A stretch of DNA of 64,000 nucleotides from NCBI GenBank assembly GCA_021325145.1, contig JAJPHR010000070.1:1-64000 (forward strand), written 5' to 3'. How positions within the stretch are numbered: position 1 is the first letter of the stretch; every line of letters begins with the position of its first letter. Under the pieces are notes generated by a model. The model was not told the origin of the DNA and made no database searches. It was given only the letters and a program-made list of their open reading frames with translations. The position numbers and the translations under genes are program-made. The DNA is from Verrucomicrobiota bacterium (GTDB lineage: Bacteria; Verrucomicrobiota; Verrucomicrobiia; Limisphaerales; Pedosphaeraceae). Of the stretch, positions 50,564-58,865 are shown piece after piece.

Positions 50564-50765
50564 ATCGAGTGCGGAAGGTTCGGAGTCCCGGCTTTCGCTG
50601 GCAGGGCGATCGGCGGTTCGGACGCTTTGGAAATATTCCGACCAGCGGCGCCCGCGCGCGCCTTGCCGCCCAAAGGCGGGACGCCATACCTCAGACGCGG
50701 TGTGAACAGGTGAAATTCAGATGATGCGCTTGTCTTCATCGGAGCAGGCAGTGTGCGGGCTCGGT

Positions 50766-53270
50766 TCAATAAATCAGTTGAAACTCCGGCAGCATGGTTA
50801 CTGCCCAGAGCAAATCCTCCACTCCCGACGCTTGCGGCGGCTGCCCGACGACTCCACGCGCCAGGGCCAATTCACGTTCCGTCGGTTTGCGGCCGAGGGC
50901 TTTCTCGTAGAGCCTGGGAATCAGTTTGTCGTTCGCCGCCGCAGGGTCGGCCAGCAGCTTTTCCGCGCCGCGCTTCAAAATATCGGCCAGTGTTCCGCCG
51001 TTTGTCATTTCGAGGGCCTGCAAGGTGGTGGCCGCGCTGGGCCGCGTGGTCACGACCTGCTCGCGATTGGGCCGCCCGAGTGCCACCATCAAAGGATCCG
51101 CCGCAACCATCGACGCGCGGACCTTGCCCGGATAGGCGGTGGCGAGTTTCGTGGCCAGGGAAGCTTTGTTGACGCGCCAGGGAGACATTCCAGTATCACC
51201 CAGCACGACGGCCGGTTGCCAGCCGTCCGCGGCAAACTGCGGTTTTTGCCAACCGTCCTGCTTTGTATCGGAGGCCAGCCACGATTTGTCCGATGCGAAG
51301 TCATTGGTTTGCTTCGCCCCTGGTTCACTTTGACGCATGCGGGCGTAGAACAGAAAACCGGCCGGGTTCTCGGTGCCGGGCACGGTTTTTTCCGGCGTGG
51401 GCGGGCTGTTGTCCGGAAGATTGTTTACGGCATCAACCGCCAGGAGATTTTCGCCCGGCTTCAAGAAAGGCCGGAGATCGAACAAGTACACATTCTTGAA
51501 CTCGTTTCCGGAGCCGACCTTTTGCCCGTTGACGAAGAGGGTGAAGCTATTGTCGCACATCACGACGGCGGTCGCGTCGGCGGGCGGCGTTGAGATTTGA
51601 ATCGTTTTGCGAAAGTACACATGCCCGGCTTTGGCTTTCTCCGCCGCCTGCGCGTCGTTCCAAACCCACTTCACGGGAATGGGCACCGCAAATTTTTTCT
51701 GCTCGGATTCACTGGGGACGACTTCTGCCACGGGCGAGGAGTACCCGATGCCGGTAAGCGACGTAAGCGCGTCACGAAATTGCTCGGCAGAAAGCCGGCG
51801 CACGCCCGGGCCGTGGAAAACATAATCCGATCCGGTCTTCTCACCCAAATCAACGGCGGGCAATTGATAAGCGCGCGAGGTCATGATTTGTTCAAGCAGG
51901 TGTTTGAGGTCGTAATTGTGCGCGGCAAAATCCTCCGCCAGCCAGTCGAGCAGGTCCGGATTCCAGGCGCGTTGTTCCATTTCATCCACCGGTTCGACCA
52001 GCGCGCGCCCCATGAGCTTTCCCCAGAACCGATTAACCAACGTGCGGGTGAGCCGGCCATCCTGTGCGCCGGCAATGCACTGGGCAAGCTGCTTGAGCCG
52101 GGCGGGTTTGTCGGCCTGGGAATCGATGGCCCCCAACTCCGGATAGATAAACTTCAGCGCGGCTTTTTTTCCGGTGGGCTTGTCGCACAGTACCATTTCC
52201 AGCGGGGCATCGGCATAGATGCCCGCGAGCCCGTAGGCGTCCGCGAGCGTAAAATCGTTGACGAAACTGTCGTGGCAGGAAGCGCATTTGAGATTCACGC
52301 CCATGAACACCTGGGAAATGTTTTGTGCCGCCTGCATCTGCGGCGTCTGGCTGGCGTTGACCACGCCGCGCCACACAATTCCTTTGCTGAAACCTTCCGA
52401 CGCGGGTTTGGGGTCGATCAGTTCCGCCACAAAACGATCGTAGGGCAGGTTTGTCGCGAGCGCCGAGTAGAGCCAGCTGGTGATTTGTTTGCGTCCGCCG
52501 TCGATGTAACCGGTGCCGCGATAATCATTGCGCAACGCATCATTCCAAAACGTCAGCCAATGTTCCGCGTAGTTTTTACTGTCCGCCAGCAGGCTGAGGA
52601 CAAGCTGCCGGCGCTTGTCTGGATGGCGATCGGCCACGAACGTTTCCAGGGCTTCGGGCGGCGGAAGCAATCCCACGACATCCAACCAGGCGCGCCGCGC
52701 AAACAAGCGGTCGTTTACCGTCGTTGGCGGCTTGAAGTGATTCGTGGCGAAGTAGGGCGCCAGAAAGCGGTCGATGGGATTGGCTTCACTTGGGCCGGAG
52801 GGAATTTCCGGGCGGTGCGGTTTGAGGTTGAGCGGTTCCTGACGGCCAAGGCTGATGGACTGGTCCCACGGAAGCCCCTGATCGATCCACGCCCGCAGCA
52901 ACCCGATCTGTTCGGGCGTGAGGCGCGAGCCTTTTTTCGGCATCACGTTATCCGGATCCACACCCTGAACCAGGGTGATGAGCTCGCTTTCGGCACTTTT
53001 GCCGGGGATGACTGCCGGGCCGGAATCGCCGCCCTGAAGCAATGTGGCGCGGGAGTCCAAACGAAAACCGCCTTTGTCCCTGCCGCGTCCGTGGCACTTG
53101 ATGCAACTCGCTTCGAAGATTGGTTTGATCTCTTTCGCGAAATCGACGGGATGAGCTGCTGGAGGCGGCAACTGCGCCACCTGCTCGGGCGTAAGGGCTG
53201 CGATGCCAATGCCACTGAAGCAACCCACCAGGCAAACTACTGACGCAAGTTTAATGAGCGAAAATCGCAT
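50766..53270 (-). CDS. PSCyt1-DUF1549-DUF1553 cytochrome-like protein
   Basis: 834 residues with a signal peptide. An N-terminal cytochrome-c-like PSCyt1 domain has CIKCH at 56-60 and the VMPKKGSRLTPEQIGLLRAW distal region; DUF1549 follows (PIDRFLAPYFATNHFKPPTT, ARRAWLDVVGLLPPPEALET) with a second CxxCH (KCASCHDSFVND, 329-333). DUF1553 is C-terminal (LVNRFWGKLMGRALVEPVDE, FRDALTSLTGIGYSSPVAEV). A segment around 560-690 resembles a carbohydrate-binding jelly roll. It is partnered with the DUF1501 gene downstream and is typical of Planctomycetes and Verrucomicrobia. Probably a periplasmic haem protein that acts on sugars or in electron transfer. Confidence 0.92.
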   Translation of the reverse strand: MRFSLIKLASVVCLVGCFSGIGIAALTPEQVAQLPPPAAHPVDFAKEIKPIFEASCIKCHGRGRDKGGFRLDSRATLLQGGDSGPAVIPGKSAESELITLVQGVDPDNVMPKKGSRLTPEQIGLLRAWIDQGLPWDQSISLGRQEPLNLKPHRPEIPSGPSEANPIDRFLAPYFATNHFKPPTTVNDRLFARRAWLDVVGLLPPPEALETFVADRHPDKRRQLVLSLLADSKNYAEHWLTFWNDALRNDYRGTGYIDGGRKQITSWLYSALATNLPYDRFVAELIDPKPASEGFSKGIVWRGVVNASQTPQMQAAQNISQVFMGVNLKCASCHDSFVNDFTLADAYGLAGIYADAPLEMVLCDKPTGKKAALKFIYPELGAIDSQADKPARLKQLAQCIAGAQDGRLTRTLVNRFWGKLMGRALVEPVDEMEQRAWNPDLLDWLAEDFAAHNYDLKHLLEQIMTSRAYQLPAVDLGEKTGSDYVFHGPGVRRLSAEQFRDALTSLTGIGYSSPVAEVVPSESEQKKFAVPIPVKWVWNDAQAAEKAKAGHVYFRKTIQISTPPADATAVVMCDNSFTLFVNGQKVGSGNEFKNVYLFDLRPFLKPGENLLAVDAVNNLPDNSPPTPEKTVPGTENPAGFLFYARMRQSEPGAKQTNDFASDKSWLASDTKQDGWQKPQFAADGWQPAVVLGDTGMSPWRVNKASLATKLATAYPGKVRASMVAADPLMVALGRPNREQVVTTRPSAATTLQALEMTNGGTLADILKRGAEKLLADPAAANDKLIPRLYEKALGRKPTERELALARGVVGQPPQASGVEDLLWAVTMLPEFQLIY

Positions 53271-53425
53271 TCGGGCCGACCATATTGAATGTTCAGCCCG
53301 AAGTTACGCGAAACAGTTCGAAATGCCAATTACACAAACGGGGGATGCGAGTGGGGCACTGTGACAGATCCCGCCGAGCAAGGACATCGCGCTGCGATGT
53401 CCACGTTCAACTCATAATTGCAGTT

Positions 53426-53460
53426 GGCAGGGACCCGCTGCCGCGCCCCTGCCAATCAAA
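53426..53460. repeat. Dispersed palindromic repeat, family C (intergenic copy)
   Basis: GGCAGGGACCCGCTGCCGCG followed by CCCCTGCCAATCAAA. A near-identical 37-bp copy is at 55534-55570, inside a gene. An adjacent palindrome GGACATCGC-GCTGCGATGTCC lies at 53382-53402. Confidence 0.65.
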
Positions 53461-53476
53461 GCTGGATTCCTGCCCC

Positions 53477-53974
53477 TCAGGGCTGATTCTTCTGATTGGG
53501 ATTCGTTTGCGGAGCGTTCTCAGGAGTTGTGACTGGTGCAGGAGGGGTGTTCGTGATCGCATTCACGGGAGGAGCGGTGTCCGCGTCGATGCGCTGGCCC
53601 GTGGGATATCCCGTTGGTGTGGGAGTGCCCGGCGGGGCTTGCCTTGCCGCCTGCGGCTTGAGCACCAAGCCGTTGATGACTTCGTGAACACCTTCCACAT
53701 GCTGCGTGATTTGCGCGGCCATTTGTTTCTGCTCCTGCGAGTCCACAAACCCGGACAATTGCACAACACCGGCGAAAGTTTGGACTTTGACATCGGGGAA
53801 CTTGTACAATGGATCATCGGCAAGGGCTTTTTTCACGCGATGTTCCACCATGCGGTCGTCCAAAGCCCGGCCCTGAGTGCGTTCGCCTTCGGTGTGGCAT
53901 CCGGTGAGTCCAGTGAGTGCTACGGTGGCGCTGACACAGACGGCCAGCAGGAGTTGTCTCGGCTTGATTTGCAT
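53477..53974 (-). CDS. BON-domain lipoprotein
   Basis: 165 residues. The signal ends ALTGLTGC, a lipobox, so the mature protein starts at Cys26. One BON domain follows: RMVEHRVKKALADDPLYKFP, VKVQTFAGVVQLSGFVDSQE and GVHEVINGLVLKPQ. The tail is long and rich in Pro, Thr and Asn (PPAPVTTPENAPQTNPNQKN), like an extended linker. BON domains bind phospholipid and steady the outer membrane under osmotic stress. Confidence 0.92.
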   Translation of the reverse strand: MQIKPRQLLLAVCVSATVALTGLTGCHTEGERTQGRALDDRMVEHRVKKALADDPLYKFPDVKVQTFAGVVQLSGFVDSQEQKQMAAQITQHVEGVHEVINGLVLKPQAARQAPPGTPTPTGYPTGQRIDADTAPPVNAITNTPPAPVTTPENAPQTNPNQKNQP

Positions 53975-54129
53975 AGATATTTCTTCGGTTTCGTGACCTC
54001 CGTAAGATACCCTTACTCACTCCGCAATCCATGGGGTATTACCCTGAAGCGGAATTTGTCCAGGAGAAAGCCAGGCGAGAGCCGCCTGGTGTTTTGAACG
54101 GCGAGGCCGACTATGGTTTCTTGAATCCC

Positions 54130-55161
54130 TTACAGCCCGTTGAGCACTTCGATCAACTGGCGCAAGCGTCCGTAGTCCCGGCGGTTGAATCCGAAAGCGA
54201 TCCGCGGCGCGTCCACCATGTCATTGTCGGCACGCTCCTCCGGCGTCGCTTCGATGGCTTTGATTTTGGGCCCGTTGATCAGGTCCGCGAAATCTTCGTT
54301 CAACGCCTCGATGGCCGATTCGGTGGGCGCATGTTTCAAACGGATGACAAACAAGTCCTTCACGAAGCGGCTGGATTGGAAGTTGCGATAAAACCGGGTG
54401 ATCAGCTTGACCGCGTGGTCCGTATCGTCCGTGATTTGATACAAATTGAGGTCGTCCGGGGAGATCAACTGGTCGCGGAGAAGATGTTCGCGCACGTGTT
54501 TGTCCCACGTCTTCCAATAGGTGCCGCCCGGACGATCAATCAGCACCAGTGGCATCAACTGACTTTTGCCCGTCTGCATGAGCGTCAGCGCTTCATAACC
54601 TTCGTCCATGGTGCCGAACCCGCCGGGGAACAGCGCGATGGCGTCCGAGTGCCGCACAAAAATCAGTTTGCGCGTGAAAAAATATTTGAAGGTGATCAGC
54701 TTTTTGTCGTGCTGGATGACCGGGTTGGCGCTTTGCTCCCAGGGCAGGCGGATGTTCGCGCCGAAACTGTTCTCCAACCCGGCGCCTTCATGGCCCGCGT
54801 GCATGATGCCGCCGCCCGCGCCGGTGATGACCATGAAGCCCGCCTCGACGATTTTGCGGCCGAATTCAACAGCCTGCTGATACTCCACCCGGCTTGGCTG
54901 CGTGCGCGCCGAACCGAAGATCGTCACCTTGCGCTTGTGCGCGTAGGGGGCGAACATCCGGAAGGCATAGCGCAATTCCCGCATGGCCGTTTGAATGACC
55001 CGCACGTCCCCGCTGTCCTCGAGATCGGTGAGCAACTTCAGCGCGTTTTCAATGATGTCTTCGACAACTTCCGGGTTGTGTCCTCCACCCTTGTAAGCAA
55101 TCAGTTCCTGGATCCGCCGTTTCAATTCCGGGTCCACCGGCGGTTTGTCCGTTTTTATCAT
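54130..55161 (-). CDS. LOG-family (TIGR00730-like) protein
   Basis: 343 residues. VTIFGSARTQPSRVEYQQAV and FMVITGAGGGIMHAGHEGAG, followed by ALFPGGFGTMDEGYEALTLM (PGGxGTxxE), identify the LOG/lysine-decarboxylase-like nucleotide-binding fold. Members include cytokinin-nucleoside-monophosphate phosphoribohydrolases and nucleotide 5'-monophosphate nucleosidases (PpnN). About 60 residues of helical N-terminus and 80 of C-terminus exceed the minimal LOG length, closer to PpnN-like proteins. Substrate not determined. Confidence 0.9.
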   Translation of the reverse strand: MIKTDKPPVDPELKRRIQELIAYKGGGHNPEVVEDIIENALKLLTDLEDSGDVRVIQTAMRELRYAFRMFAPYAHKRKVTIFGSARTQPSRVEYQQAVEFGRKIVEAGFMVITGAGGGIMHAGHEGAGLENSFGANIRLPWEQSANPVIQHDKKLITFKYFFTRKLIFVRHSDAIALFPGGFGTMDEGYEALTLMQTGKSQLMPLVLIDRPGGTYWKTWDKHVREHLLRDQLISPDDLNLYQITDDTDHAVKLITRFYRNFQSSRFVKDLFVIRLKHAPTESAIEALNEDFADLINGPKIKAIEATPEERADNDMVDAPRIAFGFNRRDYGRLRQLIEVLNGL

Positions 55162-55260
55162 GCGGCGAGCATATTAATTTCCGCCGTAAATGCAATGATG
55201 GTTGTGCGGGCTGCCCCGCAGATTCAGAGACATCCATGGAAGATGAACCACCCCCTTCTT

Positions 55261-55824
55261 TCAGGGCACGCTGGCGAGCAGAAAGGTCTCTGTGTTATCG
55301 AGGTCCTGCTGGATGCGGTTCCATTCATTCGCCAGCGGTGCGATGGCGGCCGCCGGCAAATCACGTTTTAAATCATCGCCGGCTTGCAGCACAGACACGG
55401 CAGAGGTAAGCGTGGCGAGATCGCCGGGCGCGGACTCAGGCCGCGCGGGATTGCGCCAAAGCAACCACGCACCCAGGAGCACAAGTGCCGCGGCACCCGG
55501 CGCAGCCAGCCAATGCCAAACAAGCGTACGATCGGCAGGGATGCGCTGCCGCGCGCCCCTGCCAATCAAGGATTGGTTACGGGCGGAGACATCGCCCGGC
55601 AATGGCTCGGCGTTCTGAACCGCGCTCATAATGGATTCGTGCAGGCCGGACGGAATCTCAGGACGAGCTACAGAGTCTTTCAGCGACCTGTCCAAAGCCG
55701 AAAGTGTCTCGCCGAATTGCCTGAGTTCCCCGTTGGATGCGTCATTCAATGGCGCGCTTCGCGGCGCTCGCCTGTTCTCATCGAGCGCGGTGGAAATTCT
55801 GAATTTCTTGAGCCATGAAATCAT
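55261..55824 (-). CDS. Single-pass membrane protein, putative anti-sigma factor
   Basis: 187 residues from the ATG at 55824, 15 bases after the sigma gene stop with AAAGG upstream. The cytoplasmic part (about 1-100) is charged (MISWLKKFRISTALDENRRA), one helix (WLAAPGAAALVLLGAWLLWR) crosses the membrane, and about 60 residues lie outside. No zinc-binding HxxxCxxC of typical anti-sigma domains is present, so the anti-sigma role rests on the operon position and topology. Residues NQSLIGRGARQRIPADR include an in-frame copy of repeat family C. Confidence 0.65.
   Translation of the reverse strand: MISWLKKFRISTALDENRRAPRSAPLNDASNGELRQFGETLSALDRSLKDSVARPEIPSGLHESIMSAVQNAEPLPGDVSARNQSLIGRGARQRIPADRTLVWHWLAAPGAAALVLLGAWLLWRNPARPESAPGDLATLTSAVSVLQAGDDLKRDLPAAAIAPLANEWNRIQQDLDNTETFLLASVP
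55534..55570. repeat. Dispersed repeat, family C, inside the putative anti-sigma gene
   Basis: GGCAGGGATGCGCTGCCGCG followed by CGCCCCTGCCAATCAAG matches the intergenic copy at 53426-53460 apart from two inserted bases and three changes. It is translated in frame just ahead of the membrane helix, in the linker. Confidence 0.65.
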
Positions 55825-55838
55825 GGAAAGCCTTTCTT

Positions 55839-56480
55839 CTAGAGCATGAGCAAACAAAAAAATTTGAGGGCGGAGCCAGCGCGCGCCTCCGGGTTTGGGC
55901 GGGAGGCGGCTTTGGCTTTCGTTGCCATCTGAACCGGGGACAGTTCGCGCAGCAAAGCCCGGCGCGCGCGGAACAGCAGCACCTTGGCATGAACCCGGCT
56001 TTTGCCGAGCACCCGGGCGATGTCGGCCACCTCCATGTCTTCGGCATAGCGCAGCCACAGCGCCTGGAATTGGACGGGTGGCAAACAGCGCCGTGCCCGT
56101 TGCCACAAATCCCGCCGCAACTCGCTCTCCTCCAGCAACGCCGCGGGATCGCGCACATCCGGCAACTCTGGCGCTGCTTCGTCCGTCCAGCGAAGCGTGG
56201 AACGGTGGCGGTGGCGGTCGATGCCCTTGCGCCGGGCAATCGTGAAGAGCCAGGGAGCGAAGCTGCGGCGCGAATCGAATTGCCGGAGTGAGAGGAAAGC
56301 CTGAACGAAAGCATCCTGGGTCAGCTCGCGCGCGTCCACTTCACCCGGGCACAGCTGGCAGGCGAACGCGTAAACACGATGCTCATAACGCCGCACCAGT
56401 TCCTCAAATGCCGCGAGCGAGCCGGTCTGGCTCTGCCGGGCCAGTTCTTCATCCGAGCATGATTTTAATTCTTCGGCCAT
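55839..56480 (-). CDS. ECF sigma factor with conventional acidic region 2
   Basis: 213 residues. Region 2: LVRRYEHRVYAFACQLCPGE, ARELTQDAFVQAFLSLRQFD, FAPWLFTIARRKGIDRHRHR; region 4: LPPVQFQALWLRYAEDMEVA, DIARVLGKSRVHAKVLLFRA. The AR-ELTQD block carries the normal acidic residues, unlike the ECF at 12005-12568. A membrane protein gene directly downstream is the likely anti-sigma. A secreted protein gene upstream (56587) is probably part of the same unit. C-terminal residues past region 4 form a basic Ala/Pro tail. Confidence 0.92.
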   Translation of the reverse strand: MAEELKSCSDEELARQSQTGSLAAFEELVRRYEHRVYAFACQLCPGEVDARELTQDAFVQAFLSLRQFDSRRSFAPWLFTIARRKGIDRHRHRSTLRWTDEAAPELPDVRDPAALLEESELRRDLWQRARRCLPPVQFQALWLRYAEDMEVADIARVLGKSRVHAKVLLFRARRALLRELSPVQMATKAKAASRPNPEARAGSALKFFCLLML

Positions 56481-56551
56481 TCAGTCGGCGCTTCCCCGTC
56501 CTTGACGGAGCGCGCGTTCCCGCTCTGCTCGAACATGACAGGGTGTTACCA

Positions 56552-56575
56552 CGCAGAGCTGGAGCTCTGCGCTCC
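56552..56575. repeat. Dispersed palindromic repeat, family A (perfect palindrome)
   Basis: GCAGAGCT-GG-AGCTCTGC (56553-56570) is a perfect palindrome followed by GCTCC, as in the copies at 5411, 22423 and 28823. It lies between the ECF sigma gene and the secreted protein gene upstream of it. Confidence 0.6.
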
Positions 56576-56586
56576 GCCGCTCGCGT

Positions 56587-57567
56587 TCATTGCTTCCCCG
56601 ACTCCTCGCCCGCCCGTGCCTTCGCCTTGCGGTCGGCATCGGCTTTCATCAAATCGGTGGCGTCGTTGGCAGGCAGGGCCAGTTGCACCGTCACACTCGC
56701 GCCATCCTGCTTGACCGAGAGCGCCGCCGCAAGCTTGGGCGCTGCCGGATTGTCCTTTTGCAATTTCATCAGCGCAATCAGCCCTTGCAGGATGGAGGCC
56801 ATTTGGTTCGCAACCTCCTGGTCATTGGCGTCCAGACTTAAGGTTCCCTTGACCTGCTGGCTGGACTCGCCCAGTTGCAGGCGGATTTGTTTGGTCAATC
56901 GGAACAGCTCGGCATTCGGAGCAGAGTCCGGCAAGTCCAGCTTGCGCGCGGCGGCTTGAATGAATGTCGCGTCGGAAACCGCGCCCAATTGCGCAAAGTT
57001 GGTTGTGCTCGCCAGGCTTGCGGCAGTGTGGTCCAGGACATCCAGCGTCTCGGCCACCCGCGCTTCAAGCTGGCCGAAAATGACGATTCGGTTGTCAAGA
57101 ACGGCCCCATAAACGCGTGGCATCCCGTAGCCGCTGTGTCCCCGCGCCCGCTTGTCTTCGATCCAACTGTGGATTTGGTGCTGGTTGTGCGTGGTGCTTT
57201 GATGATCCTTGGCACTCTTGGCCAGTGTGACCAGCCACTGGGCATCCACGTCTGCATACATCAGCAGGACGCCATCCGCGGGCTTCGGGCCGGTGGCGTA
57301 CAACGTCAAGCCATGCAATTGCGTCCGAAGATCCAACTTGAACAGGGCGTGGAACACCTCCAGCTTCGCCTGGGCTTCGGGCTTGGCCATCTCGGCCTGA
57401 ATATATTGTCCAACCGTGGTAGCTCGCAAAGCGTCACAATCCAGGTGCAGCACCCAGACCGGTTCCGCCGGCACATCCGCGCGTTGCAACGGCCCCGCCC
57501 AGGCCGTCAGGCTTGTCCCCGCCAGGCAAACACCCAGCGCCACATTTTTCAAAAGAGTCAATTTCAT
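56587..57567 (-). CDS. Secreted protein of unknown function (326 aa)
   Basis: From the ATG at 57567 the signal peptide MKLTLLKNVALGVCLAGTSL plus TAWAG is clear; a longer frame adds 21 polar residues. The mature protein has alternating helix and strand: VWVLHLDCDALRATTVGQYI, LHGLTLYATGPKPADGVLLM, GAVLDNRIVIFGQLEARVAE and GTLSLDANDQEVANQMASIL. It looks like proteins that monitor or buffer envelope stress, but I recognise no family. Position upstream of the ECF sigma and membrane-protein genes on one strand suggests a three-gene unit. Confidence 0.7.
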   Translation of the reverse strand: MKLTLLKNVALGVCLAGTSLTAWAGPLQRADVPAEPVWVLHLDCDALRATTVGQYIQAEMAKPEAQAKLEVFHALFKLDLRTQLHGLTLYATGPKPADGVLLMYADVDAQWLVTLAKSAKDHQSTTHNQHQIHSWIEDKRARGHSGYGMPRVYGAVLDNRIVIFGQLEARVAETLDVLDHTAASLASTTNFAQLGAVSDATFIQAAARKLDLPDSAPNAELFRLTKQIRLQLGESSQQVKGTLSLDANDQEVANQMASILQGLIALMKLQKDNPAAPKLAAALSVKQDGASVTVQLALPANDATDLMKADADRKAKARAGEESGKQ

Positions 57568-57720
57568 AATCTTGCCATCGTCGTTTTCCGATTTCCGTTC
57601 CCGCCCGACACACCGTGCGTCCGGCTTCAATAAAGGATACGGATGAGGATCCCTTGCGGTTACACGGCGGGCCTTCGCATGTCGCCAAAAAGACCACTAA
57701 CAGTTCCGACAAATCACCGC

Positions 57721-58782
57721 CTAAAATCGAAGTGGATACCGATCGATCTCTGCTCGAACTTCAGGGTATTCCACGCGTAACATGGTTTCGATACGCGCAC
57801 ACTCGCCTTCGAGATTTTGTATAATCAGGCGCTTGCAATTCACGGCATTCGCAAGCATCGCTATCAAAGAATGAGCGTCAATGTGGTGAAACGAATAGCC
57901 GATGACTCGGATTTCGGATGCTTCGGCAATGACTTTGGCCGCGTGTTTCCAAACTGGGATGATATAATCCCTTGCGGGAAAACTATTCTTTCGCTGACTC
58001 TGAATGAAATGCTTTTCCCAAGGAAAAATTATTAAGGGTTCACGTGCGTCTCCGGCCTGCGAGAAGAAATGTTCGTCAACAAGGCCTTTTTCCTGGCCAC
58101 GGATTGGCCCTGCACTGTCATGAAACACGCGTTGAAGACCCAACCAGTTTGAAGCCATTACTCCAATCGATCCATGTAGTTTCAGAAAGCAAAACCTGTC
58201 TGGACTGATCTCAACGGGTTCGTCTGAAAGGGGAGGGAAGCCGGAATTCAAAACGGTCGTCCAGTACAGCGGGTTTTGTCCAATGCCCACGTTGAATCTG
58301 TCAAGAAAGGCCATTTCAAAAAGCCTGTCATAGTTAAACGTGAGGAGCCTGTATTCGGACCGATCTAATTTTGTCCGCCACGAATCACTTCCCGGAAACA
58401 TCTTTTCTATCAATACCTTGTATGCGCGTAACCCTAGTTCTCTTGCATTCGCTTCTTTGCTTAGAAAAAGTGCCGAAGCGGCAATCTTGGCGCTCTTGAC
58501 AGCACTAAAGCGGTCGGCAATCGGAGCATGGCCGTTGGCAAGGATCTCGTCACATTTGCCGTCGAGGATCAGATTGGCCAGTTCGTCAATCGTTTCCGCG
58601 CGCGTGTGCTTGAGAAAGTGTAAAGTTCCCTCAATGCATTCACGAATCCGCCTTGCCTTGTCGGATAAAGTGGGCAAGAGCCCTTGAAGTTGTGTGAAAA
58701 ACTCGCTGCCGAGTGGATAACCGTAATCTGCCGAACACCCGGCTCCCAGAATGATGACCTTTATCGGAGGTTTGTCAGTCAT
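57721..58782 (-). CDS. Stand-alone SIR2-like NAD-binding protein
   Basis: 353 residues from ATG 58782; a GTG at 58791 is an alternative. Sirtuin/SIR2-like features: VIILGAGCSADYGYPLG at the N-terminus (GAGxS), RLLTFNYDRLFE (TxNYD), FLKLHGSIGV (LHG with the catalytic-type His) and IRVIGYSFHHIDAH. Such SIR2-like domains hydrolyse or deplete NAD in several antiphage systems; here there is no fused effector or sensor and no obvious partner gene. Codon use looks less GC-rich than in the neighbours, hinting at transfer. It has its own promoter with an operator-like palindrome. Confidence 0.78.
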   Translation of the reverse strand: MTDKPPIKVIILGAGCSADYGYPLGSEFFTQLQGLLPTLSDKARRIRECIEGTLHFLKHTRAETIDELANLILDGKCDEILANGHAPIADRFSAVKSAKIAASALFLSKEANARELGLRAYKVLIEKMFPGSDSWRTKLDRSEYRLLTFNYDRLFEMAFLDRFNVGIGQNPLYWTTVLNSGFPPLSDEPVEISPDRFCFLKLHGSIGVMASNWLGLQRVFHDSAGPIRGQEKGLVDEHFFSQAGDAREPLIIFPWEKHFIQSQRKNSFPARDYIIPVWKHAAKVIAEASEIRVIGYSFHHIDAHSLIAMLANAVNCKRLIIQNLEGECARIETMLRVEYPEVRAEIDRYPLRF

Positions 58783-58810
58783 TGCCTTCACAAATTTATA
58801 GCCATAGTCG

Positions 58811-58848
58811 TTAGTGTAATTAATACACTAAGATACCAACATTTGCAA
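58811..58848 (-). promoter_or_regulatory. Promoter of the SIR2-like gene with palindromic operator
   Basis: Minus strand TTGCAA (58843-58848), 17-base spacer, TATTAA (58820-58825). The -10 box lies inside a 21-bp dyad, TTAGTGTA-N5-TACACTAA (58811-58831), with perfect 8-bp arms. The start codon is about 30 bases downstream. A regulator bound here would block RNA polymerase. Confidence 0.65.
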
Positions 58849-58865
58849 CTACAAATTTAGAAGAT

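Noticed and set aside
49097..50713. 538-codon plus-strand open frame
   Set aside because: Antisense to the DUF1501 gene, which has a Tat signal and full family motifs.
51597..53243. 548-codon plus-strand open frame
   Set aside because: Exactly antisense to the PSCyt1-DUF1553 gene; GC-rich codons leave the mirror frame open. No ribosome site, no domain.
54031..55371. 446-codon plus-strand open frame
   Set aside because: Antisense to the LOG-family gene with its PGGFGTMDE motif.
55822..56106. N-terminal extension of the putative anti-sigma reading frame
   Set aside because: This part overlaps the ECF sigma gene in another frame and is Arg/Pro-rich; the ATG at 55824 has a ribosome site and follows the sigma stop.
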